Made by a program: the position numbers and the translations under genes. From NCBI GenBank assembly GCA_015501075.1, contig JADNYJ010000047.1, forward strand, positions 124,001 to 188,000: a stretch of 64,000 nt of DNA, in the 5' to 3' direction. Source of the stretch: Gymnopilus junonius (taxonomy: Eukaryota > Basidiomycota > Agaricomycetes > Agaricales > Galerinaceae). How positions within the stretch are numbered: position 1 is the stretch's first letter; every line of letters starts with the position of its first letter. Under the pieces are notes generated by a model. The model saw only the letters and a program-made list of their open reading frames with translations. It searched no databases and was not told the DNA's origin. Of the stretch, positions 34,040-44,492 are shown in pieces.

Positions 34040-34717
34040 AGGGTTGTTCAGAGTAGACGATTTCGACTTGATTTCGAGTTGATTTCGATTTGATTTCAGC
34101 TTTGATTTCAACGTCGGCAAGTGCGGCCGTGCTCGCATAATTCCGAGATGCTTTGATCAACAAACAGCGGAGCTTGAACGCGCTGCACGCACAGGGAGAC
34201 GCATACGTACTCTTTGACAGCTTCAATTAGACGCGTTACCCACCCCGAATCGCCGCGATATACCCCTCATATACCCATGCCGACTCAGAAACCAAGGGCA
34301 GCCGCAAACCTCCTTCAGGCAAGGAGAATGCCAACAAAAAGCTGTCGAAGGTGAAAGAGGAGGCCACGAAGGAGAGAAAGAAGGCTGCCATACAGTAAGT
34401 CCACTTCTCTGATGTGAACATGGCTAATCACTGCTGCTCGGTACCAGGTGGGCCAAGGCCAAAAATTTTCACCTTACCGACAGTCTTGTCACCCTTATCG
34501 AAGAAAATGCCCGCTACCGACAGGCTTTTGGCTTCGTAAAGGAGGCAGGATGACGCGCCGCTTTGTTTATGTGCGCGTGCTGATGCCGAGACCTTCTGTC
34601 GGATCAATCACTCTCACTGCCGCACTTGCCGACGTTGAAATCAAAGCTCAAATCAAATCGAAATCAACTCGAAATCAACTCGAAATCAAGTCGAAATCGT
34701 CTACTCTGAACAACCCT
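34040..34717. mobile_element. Foldback (inverted-repeat) element, about 680 bp
   Basis: The left arm 34040-34127 and right arm 34619-34717 are near-identical in inverted orientation, beginning AGGGTTGTTCAGAGTAGACG at the outer left end. The right arm is 11 bp longer because the unit AAATCAACTCG occurs twice there and once in the left arm. The 490-bp centre holds a small intron-containing open frame. Long inverted arms with a short, partly coding centre suggest a non-autonomous DNA transposon or foldback element. No clear target-site duplication was identified at the arm ends. Confidence 0.7.
34231..34553 (+). pseudogene. Short spliced frame inside the foldback element
   Basis: Exon 34231-34394 (Lys/Ala-rich, KKLSKVKEEATKERKKAAI) joins in phase across a 53-nt intron to 34448-34553 (WAKAKNFHLTDSLVTLIEEN then ARYRQAFGFVKEAG, stop). 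The frame begins after a stop with no in-frame ATG, so it lacks a start. The second exon resembles the DNA-binding-like start of repeat-associated proteins common in agaric genomes; I infer this from pattern memory only. It is probably a captured or truncated transposon gene. Confidence 0.45.
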
Positions 34718-35221
34718 ATTCTCGGAGGTCGCTATTTGATGACTCGTGAGTTGAAACGTAGCTCAGAGCTAGAGTCAAGCTAGAGTTGATTAGCTCGGTT
34801 CAAATAGCCATAGGGGCTTTAGGACATCCCGATAGACTTGTTTTGCTCTATAAGCACGCCCTTACTTACTACATGGGCTGAACCGGCTATAGCGACATGA
34901 ATTGAATATGACGCCCTCCTGCTTGAACGTGGACCTATTTTTATCCCTCAGCCTTGTCAACAGAGTGTCAGAGCTTTGAAGTCGAGGGAGCCATCAAGAA
35001 ATCAAGAAACTCTGAAGTACCGAAAATAAGGGAAGAATTCTCAAGACGTGTCCTTGAGTACAGTATAGCGGAGAGACGGGATGTTGCTGAGTATGCAACC
35101 CCAGGCTACCGGTTAGCCGGATTTTCGCGGGGGTCACGGCGTGACGTATACCGTTACGTAGGTTGCCGAGCAGAGCCAAGTCCTTACTCCAGACTCTTTC
35201 TTTCCCCAACCACCATCCACC
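34718..35221. other. Upstream region of the acyl-CoA synthetase gene
   Basis: About 500 bp between the foldback element and the synthetase start. No gene seen; it should hold the promoter. The final 40 bp are pyrimidine-rich with CCACCATCCACC just before the ATG. Confidence 0.4.
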
Positions 35222-37606
35222 ATGTCCAAAATTCACACAAATAAGCAGGGATACTACGGCGAAGGCTCTGTAGAATTTGCCCCACCTGCGGGTCCAGGAG
35301 AGGGTCCCATCCGAAGGTCGACTCTTTCAAAGGATGGTCTCGTCCAACGTCCTTTCGACGGGATTGACACCGTCTTCGACGTCGTTGAGTATGCTGCTCG
35401 GACTCATGGAAATAGGAAGGCCCTTGGCTGGAGAGACATCATCAGAATCCACGAGGAGGAGAAGGAAGTGAAGAAATTCGTTGGCGGCAAAGAAGTTACC
35501 GAAAAAAAGAAATGGAAATACTTCGAGCTCAGCGACTACAAGTACATCAGCTATCTAGAACTGAAAGAGGCAGTTTCAGAGGTCGCTCGCGGCCTTGTTC
35601 ATCTTGGGGTGACCAAAGGTGACGTGTTCAACGTGTACGCTCAGACCAGGTACGTACCCGCCATGACCCTACCCTGCAATTTCAATTGATTCATATTCAT
35701 TCCGCTCGCAGCCCTAATTGGCAACTTATGGCTCATGCATGCGGATCCATTTCCACTCCTATTGCTACAGCTTATGACACGCTTGGTGAAGAAGGTCTGG
35801 CCCACTCCCTCAACGAGCCGAATTGTATTGGCCTTTTCACAAATGCGGAACTTCTTCCAACCCTGCAACGCGTATTGGCTAGAACACCGAATGTCAAGTA
35901 CGTCGTCTTCGATGGTGAACCTGGTCAAGAAATTCTGGACAAGATTAAAGCTGTACGGGAGACCATCCAGGTCTATACCTTGGACAAGATTCGTGAGCTT
36001 GGACGGACGCAGTCCGCAGATATTCTCCAATCGCGTCGACCCACACCAGAGGATATGGCCCTTATTATGTATACTAGCGGAAGTACAGGGGCCCCCAAGG
36101 GTGTATGTATTACGCATGCCAACCTCGTAGCTTCTGTTGGTTCCGTTTACGTTCTCCTTGGTCATCATCTTACATATGACGACAGCTACCTCGCCTACCT
36201 GCCCTTGGCTCACGTTCTGGAGTACATCGTCGAGTTAATTATGGTCTTTGTTGGCATGCCTTCTGGATATGGACGCGTCAAAACACTTACCGATGCTTCG
36301 GTTCGAAACTGCAAAGGTGATATCAGCGCCTTCAGGCCATCCATCATGGTGGGTGTTCCTGCCGTGTGGGAGACCATTCGCAAGGGCATCATTGCCAACG
36401 TCAACGCCAGCGGAACGATCAAGAAGAACCTGTTCAACGGTGCACTGAACGCAAAGAAGAAGAACCTTCCCGTCCTGTCTCAAGTGGCTGATTCTGTTGT
36501 GCTGTCTGGCGTGCGGGCCGCTACTGGCGGCCGGCTGCGCATTGCCCTCAGTGGAGGTGCGGCTATTAGCCGTGAAACACAAGAGTTCTTGACCACTGCT
36601 CTGGTAATAGTGCTCCAAGGTGAGCATTCTCTATTTGCAGGCTTGAGCTGCGTATTTGCTTTGTATAACTGACTACGTCATCAAGGTTACGGTATGACGG
36701 AGTCGTGCGGCATGTGTGCTATCCTGCCACCAGAGCTGTTCCGATATGGTTCTGTCGGCGTTCCAGTGCCCTCTATTGAGATTAAATTCCGTGATGTCCC
36801 CGAAGCTGGGTACTTGTCGTCGAATGTCCCACCTCGAGGAGAAGTTTGTATCCGAGGTCCCTCTGTCACGAAAGGATACTATAAACGCCCAGATCTGAAC
36901 GAAGATGAGACTATTTTCACCAAGGATGGATGGCTGAGGACTGGAGATGTCGGTCAGTGGAACTCTGATGGAACTCTTTCTCTCATTGATCGGTATGTTT
37001 CACTCCGTAAATCTTCCTTGCTTTGGCATCAAGTAATTCATCTCTTGGCACTTTTTTTAGGGTGAAGAATTTGATCAAGCTGGCTTCCGGAGAGGTGTGT
37101 ATTACGCTGTCTGGGCTTCCTCGAACATTCTCTCAACTCATCCTTCCATAAATAGTACATTGCTTTGGAACGTCTTGAAGCTATCTACAAAGCATGCAAC
37201 CTAGTTGGTAATATCTGCGTTCACGCCACGCAGGAGGCTCAACAACCCATGGCCATCATCATCCCCCACGAGGCACACCTCCGCGAAACTCTGCGAGCCA
37301 AAAGCATCCCGTCGGACGCCTCCCTAGCTGACCTATGCAAGAATCCCGCTGTGCAAAATCTTGTGCTGGCGGAGTGTAATTCGGTCGGCAAAAAGAATGG
37401 ATTCAAGCCTAACGAGCTGTTGCAGTCTGTTGTGCTGACTCCTGACGAGTGGACGCCCGAGAGTGGGCTCGTTACGGCTGCGCAGAAGATTCAGCGCGCG
37501 AAGATTGCCAGTACATTCAGGGAACAGATTCATGTTTGTTCTTACTTTGTATTGTAACATTCGATGTTGATTTTTCTTCCTCTAGGCCGTTTACAAGACA
37601 GCTTGA
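35222..37606 (+). CDS. Long-chain fatty-acid-CoA ligase (Faa1/Faa4-like)
   Basis: Activates long-chain fatty acids to acyl-CoA for lipid synthesis, beta-oxidation and protein acylation. Exons: 35222-35649, 35712-36619, 36686-36992, 37061-37094, 37156-37533, 37586-37606. Sum 2076 nt, 691 residues, usual length for the family. Motifs: AMP-binding loop YTSGSTGAPKGV (exon 2), AYLPLAHVLEY, GYGMTESCGMCAI across the 36619/36686 junction, DGWLRTGDVGQW, and DRVKNLIKLASGE then YIALERLE, the fatty-acyl-CoA-synthetase signature, spread over exons 3-5. The final exon is only 21 nt (AVYKTA, stop). No signal peptide or clear membrane anchor, as for yeast Faa1/Faa4. Start ATG follows a Kozak-like CCACC. Frame intact throughout. 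Confidence 0.93.
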
Positions 37607-38243
37607 ATGTGATGGGCACTTTCTTGCTTTTGATTGCTTGACCCTCGTCCCTCTTTCACACCCCGACTCTTTGGTTCATCAGCGTAACCTGTATTGGCAC
37701 GCTTAGATTATACACTGTACATTTTTTTTTGTTCACTCATCCCGTAACGTCGAGCCGCTGTGCCCCGTCTCATCTTCAATTTAGTGTACAAATACTTTAC
37801 ATTACCCTATTTCTTTTATCTTTTCTGTTCGCTACAACTGCTGTCACCTGTATTGTCGTTTGAATGCATAGTTCGTGACAACACTCTTATAACATGTGGA
37901 CAGCCTCTCTGTTACTTTCTTTTCATCTCCTAGATGCACCTTCGCCGGGCCTGATCGTCTTTATGTTCCCAGCTTTTCAATTCCCTGTCATTGCATCAGT
38001 GCCGGTCATGATACATCATACTCTTTCATCTACATATGTAATTCGCATAATTTGTTTTGCTCCCGGTCTGAAGTGATAGATACGATTGCCACAGAGCATA
38101 TTGATACATTCACAACAGGGGTATAGAATATACAGGCACGAAAGTGCAGGGGGGTAAATTAGTAGTAACGAACGAACGACATTGCCAAGGTCGCAGGTCA
38201 TTTCTTAACCAGGACGCAAGAACAACTCATTTTCTAAAGCAGA
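37607..38243. other. Convergent intergenic region
   Basis: Between the acyl-CoA synthetase (+) and the GH79 gene (-), both ending here. T-rich stretches at 37725-37735 and 37800-37835 are consistent with 3' processing signals. No gene seen. Confidence 0.45.
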
Positions 38244-40747
38244 TTAGTATATCAAGGCCTTCATAAGCCACGCACTGCTCATCAGCAATGCGCCTAAGAC
38301 GACGTTCCGTCCCACCCTGTCCACCCTGCTTGGCGCGGCACTGACTTTGTCATCGGCACTGGTACCAGCAAGGCTTTGCCTAGTCTTTCCAGAGCGACCT
38401 TGGGACAGGGAAATGGTGGACGAGTCGTATGTCGCAGTGTTGTGGCGTTGGGTATAAGCAGTCGTGGTGAACGTCTGCGAGGCTTGACCAATGCTAAGTG
38501 CTGGCGAGCTGCTATCGAAGAACACAAGAGCAAAGCCTGGGGCAGGGACAGGGATGTCACATGTGTTTGCGCCGGTGTTGCAGTTAATTTGAGTAACGTT
38601 AAGCGTGCCTTTGAAGCGACCGTCGACTTCGAATTGATTGCCCAAGGTCTGAAATTTTTGGACAGTCAACGTCGTGACAGTGTGACAGCCTCAGTGAATA
38701 CTTACTTGGCCTGCCCATGTAAGATTGTCTTTCGTTACAACGGAGCTCCTGAGAGTAGTAAGACTGGAGGTGAGATATCTACGTCGAGAACATGTCAGCA
38801 TCCGGCATGGAAACAGCAACTTGTTTGCTTACTTGACATTAACAGTCGAAGGCACACCTGCAGGAATGCTGATTGTGACTTTCGAATCGCTTGCTCCAGT
38901 CTGGTCGTCAATATAGTTGAAGATGGCGATCTTGTTGAGTTGACCGTTCTCGTAGATGGCATAGGACGGCGTGTAAATGTTGTTGTTGTTCCCAAAAAGA
39001 TCAATAATTTGCGACGTATTTGTCGTTCCAAGGGCTTCGGCAATGATGAGCACGGCGTAGTAGATACCGCCGACTGTCCATTGGTTATACGAAGTTTCGT
39101 TGGTGGGTGGGGAAGTGAAGGGCTATGGTTCAACTTCATTGAGAATTAGGATCAATAGAGGGGGAAAAAGGAACGCACGTTGTAGAAGACATTCTGACCA
39201 CCAATATGCATCAAAGCATGGGTGAAGTTACCGTATGCCATTTGGAACCCGTAATCCAATGCCCAGAGTGCTGCTCCATAGCTGTCGCTGATGCCAGCAA
39301 ACCCTCCGCAAGACGCTGTGTTTGTCTCAAACATGATGAAAGGTTTTCCTGCCTGCTGTGCCAGCATGGTGGAGTTGAGGTAAATATCAACTAAGGAAAT
39401 GGCCTCCTGATGGCTGAGATATCCAGCGATGAGGTCCTGAGGGTTCAAGATAGGGTTGCCAGGTCCACCACCAGTCAGAGCAGCACAATTGTTCTGCTGG
39501 TAGCTGTGAAGAGGTGAGAACTTCGTTTGGGGACATTAAAGGGCACGCAAGGGAACACTTACTGTTCAACGCTAAGGCAGAATAAATGATCTTTATACAG
39601 GTCGATGAACCCTGTGTCCCATACATCTTCAGGCTTCCATATGATGGTTGAGATACTTGGACCAATCAAATTATTCTTAACGGGAATGTTATCGTTCGAT
39701 TGGATGGTTTGTATTAGCTCTCCGAACTCCTGCGTATATTGCTGAGGTGAATATGTTACGCGCCGACCGAACCTTTGAACAAATGTTACACAGAGGACGA
39801 ACAAGGGGGTTATCCTAGATATTACAACGTACTGTTGGTAGAAATCAGGTTCGTTGCCGGCCTGAAGACCCAGAAGGTTGTCGCCGAGGATGCTTTCAGC
39901 CGATTCAGCGATTGTAAGACGCCAGTTAACGGAATCGTTGAAAGGTATTCCTAAAGACGAGGACATTAAAACGAAGAATCTTTACAAGACAGGTAAATGA
40001 AAAATACCGAAGAACCATTTGACATTCACCATAGAAGAAATATTATTAGTCATATAGAACATATCTGGAGTGTATATGACGGCGGGTGTTTTGGTCTGCG
40101 ATGCATCGTAGGTTGTAAGATTCATCATTGAACAATTATATGAGAAAGGAGAAACCAACCGTTGTGTTGACCCCAGAATCTACTTTGGAGAATGTGCGTC
40201 CATCAGGGAGAGACCCCAGAGGAATCTGAGCAGCGAACTCCTGCGTGTTACCGCCAATACGGATAACAACTCCGCCAGCGCGCTGTTGCAAATTTGCCAT
40301 AAGGTTCAAAAACGGAACTTGCAAAAAAGACCTGTATGTATCCAATCTCAGAAAATAAGATCCATATACAATATTGAGGTCACGTACGAGTTTTTGCCCA
40401 CTAGCATTTAGTCTTCATTAACACAGATATTGCTGAAGCAGAGTAAGTTACGTACAGACTTGACTGACAACCGACATTTCAATGGAAAAACCCCAGAAGG
40501 AACCACCAACATGGGGAATTGATAATCCAGGTACGGCGTTGGCTTCGCGCTGTAAGTTAAGGGTGTAAGCGGTCGCAGGCGCAGGACTGGGAATGGCAGG
40601 GGGTGTTAGAACTGTTCTATCATAGGCGGCAAGTGTAGGATGTGGAAAGTTTGGAGCAGTCTGTGCTAGAGGTATCTGGCCATAGACCGTGATTGCTCCT
40701 GCGGCCGTGAAAGCGCTGCAGAGAAGCGCCAGAGGAGCCAACAACAT
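38244..40747 (-). CDS. Secreted GH79 beta-glucuronidase-like hydrolase, probably GPI-anchored
   Basis: Glycoside hydrolase family 79 removes glucuronic acid from glycans such as arabinogalactan. Ten exons (complement): 40456-40747, 40388-40400, 40160-40331, 40008-40095, 39833-39950, 39563-39772, 39179-39503, 38833-39122, 38706-38778, 38244-38648. Sum 1986 nt, 661 residues, in frame. The N-terminal signal peptide is MLLAPLALLCSAFTAAGA. Acid/base Glu in LQAGNEPDFYQQ; nucleophile Glu in FIMFETNTASCGG; C-terminal beta domain ending ITC-like CNTGANTCDIPVPAPGFALV. A Ser/Thr-rich tail and a final hydrophobic stretch (VVLGALLMSSAWLMKALIY) look like a GPI signal. Exon 2 is only 13 nt and completes VLGKNSSFLQVP. 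Frame intact; likely wall- or matrix-acting. Confidence 0.93.
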
Positions 40748-41981
40748 CCTTCTTCTCGCAAAGTATCACTTCAGCAGATGCAGAAAGGGGGAAAAGAGTG
40801 GAATGGTGTAGGACGTGTACGTTGATAGGACAAGATTGAGAAAGTGAAGAAAAGGGAACCGAGTCTGGCCCTGGGTTTATTCGCCACTCTCGGAGAAAAA
40901 CTTTTGATGGATACGAGCAGGAAAGGCCTCTTTGGGCAGTTCATGATGTCCGAAAAGACAAATGACTACAAATTGCCACATGAAACATAAGGTCTAAGCG
41001 GCGTTTTGGGCCCATTTCGGTAGAATTTCTGATAAAAACGCGGGCGCCGGCCATGCAGGGGCTTTTTGACAGAACTCTTGGCAAGATCATGATGTTCTTG
41101 GCAGAATGTTGGATGTTGCAACCCGGCGCACCTCGTCACAGACTCAAAGGAGCCTTCAGAGAACATTTACTATAGCGTCGAAAGAACTGAGCAATCGTCC
41201 CATAACTCAGATAACGATTTGCACCGTAGACCTCTTCTCTAATCAGGCCAGTCGTTTTATGCCAAAGATTAACAAGCATCAACGTTCTAAAAATTCCTCA
41301 AGGCGCCGAATCCAGCACAAGAGGTGTGAAATTTTCAATGTACATACATACAATAATATGTCAATTTTATTTTTTCCCAAAATTGAATGCGCTCAGTGCT
41401 CACCATGACGCTTCCGAGAAAATGAATGTATGGGAGGCAGGACGACGTCGACTTGGTCCTGGTCACCATTGCAACGACCGATCATGCCCATTTCTCCCAC
41501 GATTACGCCTCTACTGCTGGCCAGCCTTGCGAGGCCCACCAAAGGCTCACTGGCATAGAGGCTGCGAGGGAACTAAACATCACTGAAAGCCTAAATTGAT
41601 GTTCAACAAATACATAGCGTGCAAATTATGTGCTCAACCCCGCGAAGAAGGATGTCATCTAATGGGGCCAAAATGCGGCGGCAAGAAAAATTCAATCCTC
41701 CGACTTCAATTCGATTCACTAACCTTTGCAACCATAAAACCATTTTAAAAATTAATTGGTTGGTGAGCAAAATATGGTACGAGACTCAGAAGAACAGTGG
41801 CCTTAAGCCTGCTGAAGCTCGGCGGGCCAAAACTGTACTCATAAAAAGTTATTTGTAAATGGTCTATATTTAGCACATCAAAGCTCAGTTGCACTCACGT
41901 GAAGCTAATTTAGTAACTCCGTCACGCGACGTGATCAACGGCCTCGCGTTTGACGACGACGCGTTACTCCTGTACACGACA
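40748..41981. other. Divergent intergenic region
   Basis: About 1.2 kb upstream of both GH79 (-) and mcm10 (+). Frames up to 100 codons occur on both strands (for example 41106-41408) but show no domain or splice continuation. No gene is supported. Confidence 0.45.
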
Positions 41982-44390
41982 ATGAATTCCTCAACCAGCA
42001 GACAGAATGCCCGAAAACAAAATCAAGAGGAGATAAAAGGCAAATAGCCCTTCTACAGACATGCCTTGATCAGGAACCAGAATCAGATGTTACTCAGCCA
42101 AAATCTCCTAAACGAAAGGCACCCGAACCGGCGATACTGGTACCATCAACTCCTTCTCCAAGTAAGTTCATCCTACCACTCAAGGACAAGATAATTTATG
42201 ATGGTTTAAAATAGAAAAGAAGCAGAAACTTGACCACAAACCCTTCCCGAGGCCACCACCACCTGTTTTCCAAAATGCTGCCCGCCAGAAGATTGCACCT
42301 ATTAAACCTGCTAGCATCGACCATCCCGGGGAGAATTTTAGGAAGCCACCTCCTGCAAACGTTTTAGAGAAATTAGCAAGAATTGGACGCAACGATGAGC
42401 CGAATGAGGGTTCTGAGCTTATACCTCGCCCGACGGGCTTCAAGGACAAGCCCAAGGAGATTCAACAATTCGAAGAGAACACCCTGCCTCATAAGCGCGA
42501 CGAAAGGTTGGCACTCGTTGATGAGCTAGAGCCTGGACCGTACGAACATAATCCCCCCCTTGATGATCCAACGTTTGAGAAACTGGAACCTCATTCAGGG
42601 ATATACATGTCGTACGTCACTCTGATTTCGAGTATGCGATCTTAATGTGAATGATTGTTATAGATCTCGTCTCATACCTCACGAAGAAATCTCAGACTAT
42701 CTCCGTGGTCGATACTACCTTTCGCCCTCACAACTATACTCTTGTATCCGCCTTCTCCCAGATAAGCAAGGCTATGACATACCTGTGCCAGGCGACTGGG
42801 TAACCATTGCTGTCGTTGCCGAACGAGGTCCAATAAAGTTTACCCGTGCACCTGTGGCAATTGAACGAGAAGATGGTGACCCAGAAGGCAATAAGCATTG
42901 GAAGGGCAAAGGCAAGGCCAACGAGCCTGAAAAGCCTACAGGAAAAAAATACGTCAACCTCAAATTAATTGATTTCGGAGCACGTTCTAGTCCATCATCT
43001 GCTACTGGTGGAATCTCGACTATTAGAGGTGATGCTTTCCTTACTCTACTCCTCTTTCAGTCAGATGCCTTCGATCTCATACCGAGAGACGATGGCAGAA
43101 AGCCCGAAAAGGTTTATAGAGGAGGAAGCCGTGGTGCCTTTGAACATCTTACGAACGTCAAGGAAGGAGACGTTATTGCCCTGCTGAATCCGAAGATCCT
43201 TAAGCCATTTCAGGTAGGTACTTCTAACACATTGACTTTCTTATACTGATTTTCTTAATAGCGGTCAAGTGATTCACCTCATCCGGTTGATAATGTTCTT
43301 GCTTTAACACCAGAGTCAGCAGCCTCTATCGTAGTTCTTGGGAAGTCCCGCGATCTTGGCATGTGCAGTGTCCGGAAACAAGATGGCAAAGTTTGCGGAA
43401 GCTGGTGCGACAAGAGACTCAGTGAAGTCTGTGACTACCATGTTCAACATGCTGTCCAACGTCGACGTGCTGCGCGACCTGAATTTTCGATCGGGTACGT
43501 CATTCAAAGATTCTTCTTTCATACTTGTTATTCAATTCCCATAGCACATCTGGTATGAGCACCTCATCAAAACACAAAGCCAAGAATACATATGATCCCA
43601 TGCGTAAATGGGGATTGAAACCTGCAGAGGAGAATGGCCCAGGCGTTACATATGTAGTTTCAGGCCATGTCGTCTCTGGAACGTCCTCCGACCCGCGGAC
43701 AATGTATATATCTGAGTCAATGGGAAGAGAAGGTCAAGCGAAAGCGAAGCGGCAAATAGATGCCAGGAATTCAGAAAAGGCACTGAAGATGCTATTGCAC
43801 AGAGATAAAGAAGGTATGAAAGCCGTGATGAAAGCTAGGGAGGCGACTAAGGAAGTGCGGAAGGAGGAAAAGAAATCAAGGGGGACAAGTGAGAAGGAAA
43901 GGATAGCGAAGAAGCCGGTACCCGTGAACCTGGATGATAGGAGCGATGAAGATGAAGCCAAACTCTTTGTTCCTAAAGACGATGCTCCACGCATGCATGC
44001 TTATTCCGCAACTGTCATCCAATCCCTAGGCTTCGATCCGTCGTTGAAGCCAGGCCAGCGGCGGATGGAAATTAAAAATGTCCAAGACAAGGTATGCATC
44101 TCTGCCCTGTTTTTCATGCAATGCTTATATTTTATCTTTTGACATCACAGCTTGAGGCTCTGGAGGCTGTCCGCAAAGCAAGGAAAGACATCGCCCTTGG
44201 ACCTAGACCAGGTCCAAGGATTCGCTCAGGTGTCGTTGCTCCGAAGGCAGAGAAGAAAGATGGTCCAGAGCCATCTTACGCTTTGGATGCCATTCAATCA
44301 GACGACGAATTGCCTGAGGGAATCATGCAGGTCGAGCAGCCACTGATGAAGGATTCCAGTATGAAGATGGTCGATTTGGATGATTTTTGA
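41982..44390 (+). CDS. MCM10: DNA replication initiation factor Mcm10
   Basis: Loads and stabilises polymerase alpha and activates the CMG helicase at origins. Exons: 41982-42161, 42215-42611, 42664-43213, 43262-43494, 43545-44091, 44151-44390. The N-terminus is polar and basic. The OB fold is in exon 3 (SRLIPHEEISDYLRGRYYLS to GDVIALLNPKILKPF). The Mcm10 zinc finger is in exon 4 (GMCSVRKQDGKVCGSWCDKR then CDYHVQHAV). Exons 5-6 are Lys/Glu-rich with a coiled-coil-like stretch (KEVRKEEKKSRGTSEKERIA) and NPVQ-like C-terminal repeats of charge. Exon 1 changes frame at the AAAA run near 42040: NARKQNQEEIK reads into RQIALLQTCLDQEPESD in the next frame. The total is one base short, so a missing A is likely. 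715 residues expected. It converges with the peptidase gene, stop to stop 102 bp. Confidence 0.93.
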
Positions 44391-44492
44391 CATCTTTTAC
44401 GCACCCCTTGGCAGCAATTCAACAACAATAGTGGCATATAATCGTGTAAAGTACTACATATTTATATATTTCATGAATTTACTTGGCAGAAT

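Noticed and set aside
35641..36213. 190-codon minus-strand frame
   Set aside because: Antisense to acyl-CoA synthetase exon 2.
38376..39149. 257-codon open frame on the plus strand
   Set aside because: It is antisense to GH79 exons 8-10 and their introns, has no domain, and the minus-strand gene is well supported.
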